A DNA stretch of 64,000 nt from Variovorax paradoxus (lineage in GTDB: Bacteria > Pseudomonadota > Gammaproteobacteria > Burkholderiales > Burkholderiaceae_C): positions 310,001 to 374,000 of the forward strand of contig CP063166.1 of NCBI GenBank assembly GCA_016806145.1, read 5' to 3'. A program made the position numbers and the translations under genes. Below the pieces are notes generated by a model, which saw only the letters and a list, made by a program, of their open reading frames with translations, was not told the DNA's origin and did no database searches. Position 1 is the stretch's first letter. Each line of letters opens with the position of its first letter. This document shows positions 8,167 through 15,554 of the stretch, in pieces.

Positions 8167-8940
8167 ATGAACGGCTCGGGCTTTTCATTCGCGCACACGC
8201 GCGCCGCCGTGTCCGACGCGGAGTGGCAGCAGCGCGTCGATCTGGCGGCGGCCTTCAGGCTGGCCGGCTACTACCGCATGACGGACCAGATCTACACCCA
8301 CCTCACGGCCAAGGTGCCGGGCACGCAGGCGCATTTCCTCATCAACCCCTACGGCGTGCTGTTCGACGAGGTCACGGCCTCCTGCCTGGTCAAGGTCGAC
8401 ATCGACGGCGAGGTGGTGTTCGACCCGACCGGCATCGGCATCAATCCCGCGGGCTTCCTGATCCACAGCTGCATCCACCGCGCGCGCCCCGACCTGCATG
8501 CGGTGCTGCACACCCACACCGCCGCCGGCATCGCGGTGGCGGCGCAGCGGCGCGGGCTGCTCAACCTGTCGCAGCACGCCATGCGCTTCCATCGCCGCAT
8601 CGGCTATCACGACTACGAAGGCGTGGCGCTCGACTTCAGCGAGCAGGACCGGCTGGTGCGCGACCTCGGCCCGCACAACGTGATGATCCTGCGCAACCAC
8701 GGCCTGCTGGCCGCGGGCGACACCATCCGCGAGGCCTTCGAGCGCCTCTACTACCTCGAGCGTGCCTGCGAGGCGCAGGTGCGCGCGCAGTCGGGCGGCG
8801 CCGAGCTCATCGAATGCAGCGACGAGATCGCCGAGAAGGTGGCGCAGGCGCTCGACCGGCCGGGCCGCTCGGCGCGCGACAACGACTGGCCGGCGCTGCG
8901 ACGGTTGCTGGACCGCATCGATCCGTCGTACGCGACCTGA
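8167..8940 (+). CDS. Class II aldolase/adducin-family protein
   Basis: A 257-residue protein of the class II aldolase/adducin family, metal-dependent enzymes that cleave or decarboxylate hydroxy-carbonyl compounds. The metal-binding histidines are recognisable in 'AVLHTHTAAGIAVAA' and 'MILRNHGLLAAGDT'. The ATG at 8167 follows AGGAG. It is the first gene of a three-gene unit with a Bug receptor and a 2-hydroxyacid dehydrogenase, under a divergent LysR. A role in catabolism of a hydroxy or keto acid imported through the receptor is plausible; the substrate is unknown. It is not the L-fuculose/ribulose-phosphate group by clear motif, only by fold. Confidence 0.85.
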   Translation: MNGSGFSFAHTRAAVSDAEWQQRVDLAAAFRLAGYYRMTDQIYTHLTAKVPGTQAHFLINPYGVLFDEVTASCLVKVDIDGEVVFDPTGIGINPAGFLIHSCIHRARPDLHAVLHTHTAAGIAVAAQRRGLLNLSQHAMRFHRRIGYHDYEGVALDFSEQDRLVRDLGPHNVMILRNHGLLAAGDTIREAFERLYYLERACEAQVRAQSGGAELIECSDEIAEKVAQALDRPGRSARDNDWPALRRLLDRIDPSYAT

Positions 8941-8977
8941 AGCCTGCAGCCCCACCGAGAACGACAGGAGACACACG

Positions 8978-9979
8978 ATGACGAAGAAGAAGACCGTTGG
9001 ATGGCCGCGCCGCGCGGCCGCGCTGCTGGGCATGGCCGCCGTGGCCTTGCAACTGGCCGCGGGGTCCATGACCGCGAGCGCGCAGACCGCCTGGCCGAGC
9101 AAGCCGATCCGCTGGGTGGTGCCCTACACGCCCGGCGGCGGCACCGATCAGAGCTCGCGCATCATTGCCGAGAAGCTCTCGGTGGCGCTGGGCCAGCCGA
9201 TCGTGATCGACAACCGGCCCGGCGGCAACACGGTGATCGGCGCGGCGGCCGCCGCCGCTGCCGCGCCCGATGGCTACACCGTGTTCTTCGCGGCGCTGTC
9301 GACCATGGCCGTGATCCCGAACCTCTACGACAAGCTGCCCTATGCGAGCGACGCGCTCACGCCGGTGACGCAGCTGGTGCACTTCCCGCTGTTCCTGATG
9401 GTCGAGGCCGGCGGGCCGCTCGACACCATGCCCAAGTTCCTCGCGGCGGCGCGCAGCCAGCCGCTGCTGTTCGCGATCGGCGGCAGCGGCAGCGGCGGCC
9501 ACCTGGGCTCGGAGCTGATGAAGCGGCAGCTCAAGGCCGACATGACGGCGGTGCCGTTCAAGGCCATGGTGCAGGCCGCGCCCGAGGTCGCCACCGGCCG
9601 CGTGTCGTTCATGTTCGCCGACCTGCCGGCCGCGTTGCCGCACGTGCAGGGCGGCCGCGCGAAGATCATCGCGACCGCGGGCAAGACGCGCTCGTCGCTC
9701 TATCCCGACGCACCGACCCTGGCCGAGGCGGGCGTGGGCGAGATCGACTTCGACACCTGGGCCGGCCTGGCCGTGCCCAAGGGCACGCCGCAGCCCATCG
9801 TCGACCGGCTGGCGCTCGAGCTCAACAAGGTCATCGCCGATCCGGCCGTGCGCGCCAAGCTGGCACTCATCGGCGTCGAGCCCGCGCCGTCCTCGCAGGC
9901 CCGCTTCACCGAGTTCATCGCCTCGGAGAATGCCAAGTGGCGCGCCGTGATCCAGGCCGCCGGCATCAAGCTCGAATGA
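8978..9979 (+). CDS. Bug-family periplasmic binding receptor
   Basis: A 333-residue receptor with a long signal peptide (positively charged 'TKKKTVGWPRR', cleavage near residue 36 after TASAQ). It has the family signature 'IRWVVPYTPGGGTDQSSRII' and 'VIDNRPGGNTVIGAA'. AGGAG precedes the ATG. The gene overlaps the downstream dehydrogenase (ATGA at 9976) and follows the aldolase gene by 37 bases, so receptor and enzymes probably share a substrate (inference). Confidence 0.9.
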   Translation: MTKKKTVGWPRRAAALLGMAAVALQLAAGSMTASAQTAWPSKPIRWVVPYTPGGGTDQSSRIIAEKLSVALGQPIVIDNRPGGNTVIGAAAAAAAAPDGYTVFFAALSTMAVIPNLYDKLPYASDALTPVTQLVHFPLFLMVEAGGPLDTMPKFLAAARSQPLLFAIGGSGSGGHLGSELMKRQLKADMTAVPFKAMVQAAPEVATGRVSFMFADLPAALPHVQGGRAKIIATAGKTRSSLYPDAPTLAEAGVGEIDFDTWAGLAVPKGTPQPIVDRLALELNKVIADPAVRAKLALIGVEPAPSSQARFTEFIASENAKWRAVIQAAGIKLE

Positions 9980-10929
9980 CGGCGCCGCCGCTGCGCTCGC
10001 TGCTGGTCTTCAACGGCGAGGCCGGGTTCTATGCGCAGGCCCTGCGCGCGCGTTGCCCGGCGCTGGAAGTGCACGCCACCACCGAGCGCGCCGAGGCGCT
10101 GCGCCTGCTGGCCGAGGTCGAGGCGCTGGTGGTCTCGGGCCCGTGGGTCGACGACGCGATGCTCGCGGCCGGGCCCGCGCTGCGCTGGGTCCATGCGCTG
10201 ACCTCGGGCACCGACACCATCACCGGCTCGCCCGCGCTGCGGCCCGGCACGCTCGTGACCTCGTCGCGCGGCGTGCATGGGCCGCAGATGTCCGAGCTCG
10301 CGCTGCTGATGATGATGGCGCTGGCGCGCGACCTGCCGCGCATGCTGCGCGACCAGCGCGAAGGCGCCTGGAACCGATGGGCCCAGCCGCTGCTGTGGCG
10401 CCGGCACGCGGTGCTCATCGGCACCGGCCACGTCGCGCGCGAGCTGGCGCGGCGCTGCCAGGCGATGGGGATGCGGGTCAGCGGCATCTCGGCCACGCCC
10501 GCGCCTATCGACGGCTTCGATGACGTGCAGGGGCGCGAGCGGCTGCCGCAGGTGGTGGCGCAGGCCGACTTCGTGGTGGTGCTGACCGCGCACGATGCGC
10601 GCACCCATCACCTGATCGATGCGCCGGTGCTCGCGGCGATGCCGGCGCATGCCTTCCTCGTCAACCTCTCGCGCGGCGGCGTGGTCGACGAGCACGCGCT
10701 GCTCGCGGCGCTCGAGAACGGGACCATCGCCGGCGCGGGGCTCGACGTCTACGAGACCGAGCCGCTCGCGGCCGATCATCCGCTGCGCCGGCTGCCGAAC
10801 GTGATCGCCACGCCGCACATCGGCGGCCTCAGCGACGTCTATGCGCGGCAGGTGCTGCCGATGCTGCTCGACAACGCGGCGGCCCTGGCCGCGGGCGACG
10901 TGGGCGCGCTGGTCAACCGCGTGTGCTGA
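9976..10929 (+). CDS. D-2-hydroxyacid dehydrogenase family oxidoreductase
   Basis: A 317-residue NAD(P)-dependent 2-hydroxyacid dehydrogenase. The cofactor-binding GTGHVA is at about 149-154. Catalytic residues are visible as R233 in 'NLSRGGVVDE', E262 in 'DVYETEPL' and H281 in 'ATPHIGG'. The family interconverts 2-keto and D-2-hydroxy acids. Translation is coupled to the Bug receptor gene by an ATGA overlap. Together with the class II aldolase this suggests a short pathway for a hydroxy/keto acid; the actual compound is not deducible. Confidence 0.88.
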   Translation: MTAPPLRSLLVFNGEAGFYAQALRARCPALEVHATTERAEALRLLAEVEALVVSGPWVDDAMLAAGPALRWVHALTSGTDTITGSPALRPGTLVTSSRGVHGPQMSELALLMMMALARDLPRMLRDQREGAWNRWAQPLLWRRHAVLIGTGHVARELARRCQAMGMRVSGISATPAPIDGFDDVQGRERLPQVVAQADFVVVLTAHDARTHHLIDAPVLAAMPAHAFLVNLSRGGVVDEHALLAALENGTIAGAGLDVYETEPLAADHPLRRLPNVIATPHIGGLSDVYARQVLPMLLDNAAALAAGDVGALVNRVC

Positions 10930-10937
10930 ACGGGCGT

Positions 10938-10960
10938 CCCCGCGCCGCGGTGGCGCGGGG
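10938..10960 (+). terminator. GC-rich hairpin after the dehydrogenase gene
   Basis: A 9-bp stem (CCCCGCGCC / GGCGCGGGG) with a 5-base loop lies eight bases after the stop. There is no T-run, so it is a weak terminator candidate or an mRNA 3'-end stabiliser. Confidence 0.4.
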
Positions 10961-10968
10961 CCACGCCC

Positions 10969-10974
10969 TAAACT
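10969..10974 (+). promoter_or_regulatory. -10 box placing the radA transcript start at its ATG
   Basis: TAAACT is separated from the radA ATG by exactly seven bases, the usual distance from a -10 element to the transcription start. No Shine-Dalgarno sequence is present, so a leaderless or nearly leaderless mRNA is likely (inference). Confidence 0.5.
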
Positions 10975-10981
10975 CCCGGCC

Positions 10982-12373
10982 ATGGCCAAGGACAAATCCA
11001 TCTACGTCTGCAGCGAATGCGGCGGCACCAGCGCCAAGTGGCTCGGCAAGTGCCCGAGCTGCGGCGCCTGGAACACACTGATCGAACAAGCGGCCGGCAG
11101 CGCGAACGCCCCGGCCAACAACCGCTTCGGCACGCAGTTCGCGTCGCTCGCCGGGGCCTCCGAACTCGCGGTGCTCTCGGAGATCGAGGCCAGCGACGTC
11201 GCGCGCACGCCCACCGGCCTCGACGAGCTCGACCGCGTGCTCGGCGGCGGCGTGGTGGCCGGCGGCGTCACGCTGATCGGCGGCGACCCGGGCATCGGCA
11301 AGTCGACCCTGCTGCTGCAGGCGGTCGATGCGCTGCAGCGCGCGGGGCAGAACGCGCTCTACGTCACGGGCGAGGAGAGCGGCGCGCAGGTGGCGCTGCG
11401 CTCCAAGCGGCTGGGCCTGGACCACTCGCAGGTGCAGGTGCTGGCCGAGATCCAGCTCGAGAAAATCATTGCCACGCTCGACGCCACGCGCCCGGCCATC
11501 GCGGTGATCGACTCGATCCAGACTGTCTACTCCGACCAGCTCACCTCGGCACCGGGCTCGGTGGCGCAGGTACGCGAATGCGCGGCGCACCTCACGCGCT
11601 TCGCCAAGACCAGCGGCACGGCCGTGGTGCTGGTGGGCCACGTCACGAAGGAGGGCGCGCTCGCGGGGCCGCGCGTGCTCGAGCACATGGTCGACACGGT
11701 GCTGTACTTCGAGGGCGACACGCACTCGAGCTTCCGTCTGGTGCGCGCGATCAAGAACCGCTTCGGCGCGGTCAACGAGATCGGCGTGTTCGCGATGACC
11801 GAGCGCGGCCTCAAGGGCGTGGCCAACCCGAGCGCGATCTTCCTGAGCCAGCACACCGAGCCGGTGCCCGGCAGCGTAGTGCTGGTCACGCTCGAGGGCA
11901 CGCGGCCGATGCTGGTCGAGATCCAGGCGCTGGTCGACGACGGCGGGCCGAGCCCGCGCCGGCTGTCGGTGGGCCTGGACCGCGACCGGCTCGCGATGCT
12001 GCTGGCGGTGCTGCACCGCCATGCGGGCGTGGCCTGCATGGACCAGGACGTGTTCGTCAACGCGGTCGGCGGCGTGCGCATCAGCGAACCGGCGGCCGAC
12101 CTCGCGGTGATGCTGGCCATCACCTCGAGCCTGCGCGGCAAGCCGCTGCCCAAGGGCTTCATCGCCTTCGGCGAAGTGGGCTTGGCGGGCGAGGTGCGGC
12201 CCGCGCCGCGCGGCCAGGAGCGGCTGCGCGAGGCCGCCAAGCTGGGCTACAGCATCGCGGTGGTGCCCAGGGCCAATGCGCCGCGCAAGGGCACGAAGGA
12301 CATCGAGGGCCTGACGATCCACGCGGTGGACCGCATCGAGGAGGCGATGGACGTGGTGCGCGAGCTCGAGTGA
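10982..12373 (+). CDS. radA: DNA repair ATPase RadA
   Basis: A 463-residue RadA, the RecA-like helicase that helps process recombination intermediates. All hallmarks are present: an N-terminal zinc ribbon (C10-x2-C13, C24-x2-C27), Walker A 'GGDPGIGKST' around 101-109, the RadA-specific 'KNRFG' motif at 258-262 and a Lon-like C-terminal domain ('VGLAGEVRPAPRGQERLREAAKLG'). Length is typical. It is transcribed alone, with a putative leaderless start. Confidence 0.97.
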   Translation: MAKDKSIYVCSECGGTSAKWLGKCPSCGAWNTLIEQAAGSANAPANNRFGTQFASLAGASELAVLSEIEASDVARTPTGLDELDRVLGGGVVAGGVTLIGGDPGIGKSTLLLQAVDALQRAGQNALYVTGEESGAQVALRSKRLGLDHSQVQVLAEIQLEKIIATLDATRPAIAVIDSIQTVYSDQLTSAPGSVAQVRECAAHLTRFAKTSGTAVVLVGHVTKEGALAGPRVLEHMVDTVLYFEGDTHSSFRLVRAIKNRFGAVNEIGVFAMTERGLKGVANPSAIFLSQHTEPVPGSVVLVTLEGTRPMLVEIQALVDDGGPSPRRLSVGLDRDRLAMLLAVLHRHAGVACMDQDVFVNAVGGVRISEPAADLAVMLAITSSLRGKPLPKGFIAFGEVGLAGEVRPAPRGQERLREAAKLGYSIAVVPRANAPRKGTKDIEGLTIHAVDRIEEAMDVVRELE

Positions 12374-12379
12374 GCGCCC

Positions 12380-12406
12380 AAAAAAAACGGGCCGTCATGG
12401 CCCGTT
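12380..12406 (-). terminator. Intrinsic terminator for minus-strand transcription (distal of two)
   Basis: An 8-bp stem AACGGGCC / GGCCCGTT (12386-12393 and 12399-12406) with a 5-base loop is followed, on the minus strand only, by eight T (A-run 12380-12387 on plus). The polarity means it ends transcripts coming from higher coordinates, not radA. Confidence 0.7.
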
Positions 12407-12408
12407 GA

Positions 12409-12444
12409 AAAAACGCCCGGCGCATCGGTGGCGGCGCGCCGGGC
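12409..12444 (-). terminator. Intrinsic terminator for minus-strand transcription (proximal of two)
   Basis: A 9-bp stem GCCCGGCGC / GCGCCGGGC (12415-12423 and 12436-12444) with a 12-base loop is followed on the minus strand by G and a T-run. Stacked directly before the second terminator, it suggests a real minus-strand transcript ending here although no clear gene precedes it. Confidence 0.65.
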
Positions 12445-12830
12445 GGGCTCCCTGCCCTCCTACCCCCTGATTCGTGCGTCGATGCGCGGCGTGAACGCCG
12501 GTCCGCCGTCGCGCCGGCATTGGCCGCCGGGCGACGGGGCCGGGTTCATCGCGTTCCGGCCGTCGCCGACGGCCTCTCCCTGACAACGTGGGCCGCCGCG
12601 GCCACCTGGTTCGCGCCGGGTTTCGCCGGTGCCGCGCAGGGCGGCGAGGCTGAGCCGGACGAAGGTGACGGAGCGTGGAATGTTCATCTGCGGTGTCCGC
12701 GGGGCCCGGGCCGATGCCCGTGCGGCGAAATGTGCCCGCGATGGCCCGCGGCGCGCGCGGCTTTGTGGCCCGGTAGCGCGAGATGCGCCCGGCGGTAGCC
12801 AGGTCGGCTACCCCGCCGCGCCGGCGCGGC
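12445..12830. other. Intergenic stretch without a convincing gene
   Basis: About 390 bases between the tandem minus-strand terminators and the promoter of the next gene. A 75-codon minus-strand frame at 12460-12687 (MNIPRSVTFVRLSLAALR...) ends just before the terminators. It lacks a Shine-Dalgarno sequence and its Gly/Arg/Pro-rich remainder resembles a shadow of GC-rich DNA. A small RNA or a short unrecognised peptide gene on the minus strand is possible. Confidence 0.4.
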
Positions 12831-12836
12831 GACAAT
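12831..12836 (+). promoter_or_regulatory. -10 box for a leaderless transcript
   Basis: GACAAT lies exactly seven bases before the ATG at 12844, the same geometry as at radA. No Shine-Dalgarno sequence is present. Confidence 0.45.
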
Positions 12837-12843
12837 GCGGGCC

Positions 12844-13266
12844 ATGAATTTCCAGAAGTTTCTCGTGCCCGTGGGGGCGCTCGTCGTGCTCGGCGTGGCC
12901 TGGCGCAGCTATGGCTGGGGCGGCGTGGCCCTGGCGGCCGGCGCGATCGTGATGTTCCTGCTGATGCATTTCAACCGCGTGATGCAGGTGCTCAAGCGCG
13001 CGGCCGACCGGCCCGTGGGCACGGTGGCCAGCTCGGTGATGCTCAACGCCAAGCTCAAGCCGGGCGTGACGCTGATGCACGTGGTCGCGATGACGCGCGC
13101 GCTCGGCGAACTGCGCTCGCCGCAGGACCAGCAGCCCGAGCACTACCGCTGGACCGATGCCGGCGGCTCGTACGTCGACACGGTGTTCAACGGCGGCCGG
13201 CTGCAGAGCTGGACGCTGACGCGGCCGCCGGCGCAGGACGACGAGGCCGAGACGCCCGCGGCCTAG
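12844..13266 (+). CDS. Conserved hypothetical membrane protein
   Basis: A 140-residue protein with two predicted N-terminal membrane segments (about 7-17 and 22-39, 'VPVGALVVLGVAW' and 'VALAAGAIVMFLLMHF'). A soluble C-terminal part follows ('YRWTDAGGSYVDTVFNGGRLQSWTLTRP'). I do not recognise a functional family. The ATG at 12844 is preferred over an in-frame ATG at 12835 because of the -10 spacing and the natural 'MNFQKFLV' N-terminus. Its stop overlaps that of the convergent LysR gene in the tetranucleotide CTAG. Confidence 0.75.
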   Translation: MNFQKFLVPVGALVVLGVAWRSYGWGGVALAAGAIVMFLLMHFNRVMQVLKRAADRPVGTVASSVMLNAKLKPGVTLMHVVAMTRALGELRSPQDQQPEHYRWTDAGGSYVDTVFNGGRLQSWTLTRPPAQDDEAETPAA

Positions 13267-14195
13267 GCGCCGCGCGGCGCGCGCCACGGCGGATTGATGC
13301 GCGCATGGTGGCGCGCCTCCTTCACGAACTCGGTGCACACGTGCGTCATCAGGTCGGCCGAGCGGTAGACCAGGTAGACCTCGAAGTCGGGCAGCTCGTC
13401 GGTGATCGGCAGCCGCTCGAGCGCGTCGCCGCTCAGCCGCAGCGGACCGGCGCCGTGGAACACCGCGTCCGACCACATGCTGACCAGGTCGGTCTGCGTG
13501 GCGAGCTGCAGGCCCAGCAGGTTCGAGGCGCTCTGCACCATGCGCCGCGGCATCTCCAGCCCGTGCAGGCGCATGGTGCTGACCAGCGGGCTGAACGGAT
13601 CGTCGACCGGGTCGAGCACCAGCCAGTCGGCATCGAGCAGCGGCCGCAGCTTGCGCACGCGGCGCAGCGGATGGCCGGCGCGCACCGAGATGTGCATCGC
13701 CACCGAGAACAGCGGCTCCCACTGGAACACGTTCGAGCCCGGCCCGCTGCAGGTCGAGATCAGGCCGAGGTCGAGCCGGCCCTCGCGCAGGCCCTCGAGC
13801 ATCTGCTGCGGCCGCATCTCGAAGGCGCGCAGCGCCACGTTCGGAAAGCGCTGGCGGAACGCGGCCATGGCCTCGGGCAGCGGGCCGTTCGAGGCCACCG
13901 CGGTGAAGCCGATGTCCAGCCGCGCCTCGTCGTGGCCGCGGATCGCCTCGATGTCCTCGAGCGCATGGCGCAGCTCCTGCTCGACCACGCTGGCGCGCTT
14001 GACCAGCGCCGCGCCGTAGGGCGTGAGGCTCACGCCGCGCGTGGAGCGCGACATCAGCGTCACGCCGAGCTCGCGCTCGAGCTCGGCGATCGCCTTCGAC
14101 AGCGCCGGCTGGGTCGTGTGCAGGCCGCGCGCCGCCTCGTGGATGCTGCCGTGCTGCGCTACCGCGAGCAGCACGCGCAACTGCTGCAGCTTCAT
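13263..14195 (-). CDS. LysR-type transcriptional regulator
   Basis: A 310-residue LTTR with an N-terminal HTH ('MKLQQLRVLLAVAQHGSIHE', 'TTQPALSKAIAELERELGV') and a typical effector domain. It lies 16 bases downstream of the asparaginase gene on the same strand, so the two are probably co-transcribed. It may act at the dyad in the divergent region at 15401-15421 to control asparaginase and the MHS transporter/amidohydrolase pair (inference). The inducer is unknown. Confidence 0.9.
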   Translation of the reverse strand: MKLQQLRVLLAVAQHGSIHEAARGLHTTQPALSKAIAELERELGVTLMSRSTRGVSLTPYGAALVKRASVVEQELRHALEDIEAIRGHDEARLDIGFTAVASNGPLPEAMAAFRQRFPNVALRAFEMRPQQMLEGLREGRLDLGLISTCSGPGSNVFQWEPLFSVAMHISVRAGHPLRRVRKLRPLLDADWLVLDPVDDPFSPLVSTMRLHGLEMPRRMVQSASNLLGLQLATQTDLVSMWSDAVFHGAGPLRLSGDALERLPITDELPDFEVYLVYRSADLMTHVCTEFVKEARHHARINPPWRAPRGA

Positions 14196-14211
14196 CGCGT
14201 GGAGGCAGGCA

Positions 14212-15270
14212 TCAGCGGTCGAAGGCCGCCTGCAGGCCGGCCTTGTCGCTCACGCCCTGGTGCAGCTTGAGCATCAGCAGCAGGCGCGCCTTCTGCGGGC
14301 TCAGGTCGCCGGCCATCACGGCGCCGGCGTCGAAGGTGGTCTTGCCGCCGCCCACGAAGCCGTACAGCGGCATGGTGCGGCCGTTCGGCACGCGGGTGGC
14401 GATCACCACCGGCACGCCGCGCGACAGCGCGTACTTCACCGCCTCGTACATCGAGACGTTCATGTTGCCCATGCCCACGGCCTGCACCACGATGCCCTTC
14501 GCGCCCTGGTCCACCGCGTAGCGCAGCAGCGAGCCGTCGGCGCCGCCGAACATCGCGAGGATCTCCACGCGCGGCATCTCGGCGCTGCCGATGTCGATGT
14601 GCTGGCGGCGCAGCGCGGTGCGCGAGAACACCACCTTGTCGTCCCAGACCTCGCCGATGAAGCCGAAGTCGCCCGACTTGAAGGTCTCGACGTTGCCGGT
14701 GTGGGTCTTGGTCACCGCGCGCGCGGCATTGATCTGGTTGTTCATCGAGAGCATCACGCCCTGGCCCACGGCCTCGGGCGTGGTGGCGATGCGGATCGCG
14801 TTGAGCAGGTTGCGCGGGCCGTCGAAGTCGCTCGAGGAGGCATTGCGCTGCGCGCCGATCAGGATCACGGGCTTGTTCGACTTGACCGTGAGGTCGAGCC
14901 AGTAGGCCGTCTCCTCCATGGTGTCGGTGCCGTGCGCGATCACCACGCCCGCCACCTCGGGGCGCGCGAGCGCGTCGTCCACGGCCTTGGTCAGGCGCGT
15001 CCACCACTTGGGCTCGACGTAGTTGGCCGACATGGCCGAGAAGTTGTTGACCTCGATGGTGGCGTACTTGCCGGCATCGGGCACGGTCTGCATCAGGTCG
15101 TCGCCCGAGATCGCGGGCACCACGCCCTTGGTGACGGGGTCGACCTTCATCGCGATGGTGCCGCCGGTGGCGATGAACTGCACGACGGGCTTGGTGCCCT
15201 GGGCCGAGGCGGCCATCATGCAGCAGGGCGCGAGGGCCAGCATGCACAGGCAGTGGCGAATGAGCTTCAT
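14212..15270 (-). CDS. ansB: Periplasmic L-asparaginase, type II
   Basis: A 352-residue asparaginase/glutaminase-type amidohydrolase. A signal peptide ends near residue 24-25 (CMMAASAQG). The two catalytic threonine motifs are intact: 'IATGGTIAM' and 'VIAHGTDTMEETAYWLDL'; 'PVILIGAQRNASSSDFDGPRNLLNAI' also fits. The enzyme deaminates Asn (and perhaps Gln) in the periplasm. The ATG at 15270 was chosen because it begins the signal peptide; an upstream in-frame start at 15369 adds an unlikely basic tail. It is divergent from the MHS transporter gene. Confidence 0.93.
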   Translation of the reverse strand: MKLIRHCLCMLALAPCCMMAASAQGTKPVVQFIATGGTIAMKVDPVTKGVVPAISGDDLMQTVPDAGKYATIEVNNFSAMSANYVEPKWWTRLTKAVDDALARPEVAGVVIAHGTDTMEETAYWLDLTVKSNKPVILIGAQRNASSSDFDGPRNLLNAIRIATTPEAVGQGVMLSMNNQINAARAVTKTHTGNVETFKSGDFGFIGEVWDDKVVFSRTALRRQHIDIGSAEMPRVEILAMFGGADGSLLRYAVDQGAKGIVVQAVGMGNMNVSMYEAVKYALSRGVPVVIATRVPNGRTMPLYGFVGGGKTTFDAGAVMAGDLSPQKARLLLMLKLHQGVSDKAGLQAAFDR

Positions 15271-15400
15271 GGTGTTGTCCTTGTTCTGGAGGCGGCGGTG
15301 CGCCGACGCGCCATTGTGAAGGCCGCACGCACGCGAAAGGCGCGCAATGCGCCGTCTCGGTAGTTCCACCGATGGCTTCGCGGCCCCGCTTCTGCGGGGG

Positions 15401-15421
15401 ATGCCTTTTGGTTATCGGCAT
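15401..15421. promoter_or_regulatory. LysR-type operator dyad ATGCC-N11-GGCAT
   Basis: A perfect interrupted inverted repeat with an 11-base spacer lies in the 284-bp divergent region between the asparaginase and MHS transporter genes. The geometry fits LTTR binding. A second palindrome, TTCGCG-CTT-CGCGAA at 15503-15517, is also in this region. Confidence 0.5.
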
Positions 15422-15554
15422 GAAAATTTGTGATTCCTCGCCGCGGCGCTTTGCCTGAATACTCCGCCGCCACGGGTTCGGGGCGCCATTCGCCGCATGA
15501 AGTTCGCGCTTCGCGAATCCGTCGTCCGCACAACAACGCCCCTGTGGAGATCGA

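Noticed and set aside
12395..12835. A 146-codon minus-strand frame over the radA intergenic region
   Set aside because: Its stop lies inside the terminator stem, its composition is Arg/Pro-rich and no family is recognisable; kept only as part of the unexplained intergenic region.
15271..15369. N-terminal extension of asparaginase from 15369
   Set aside because: It would bury the signal peptide behind about 33 basic residues.
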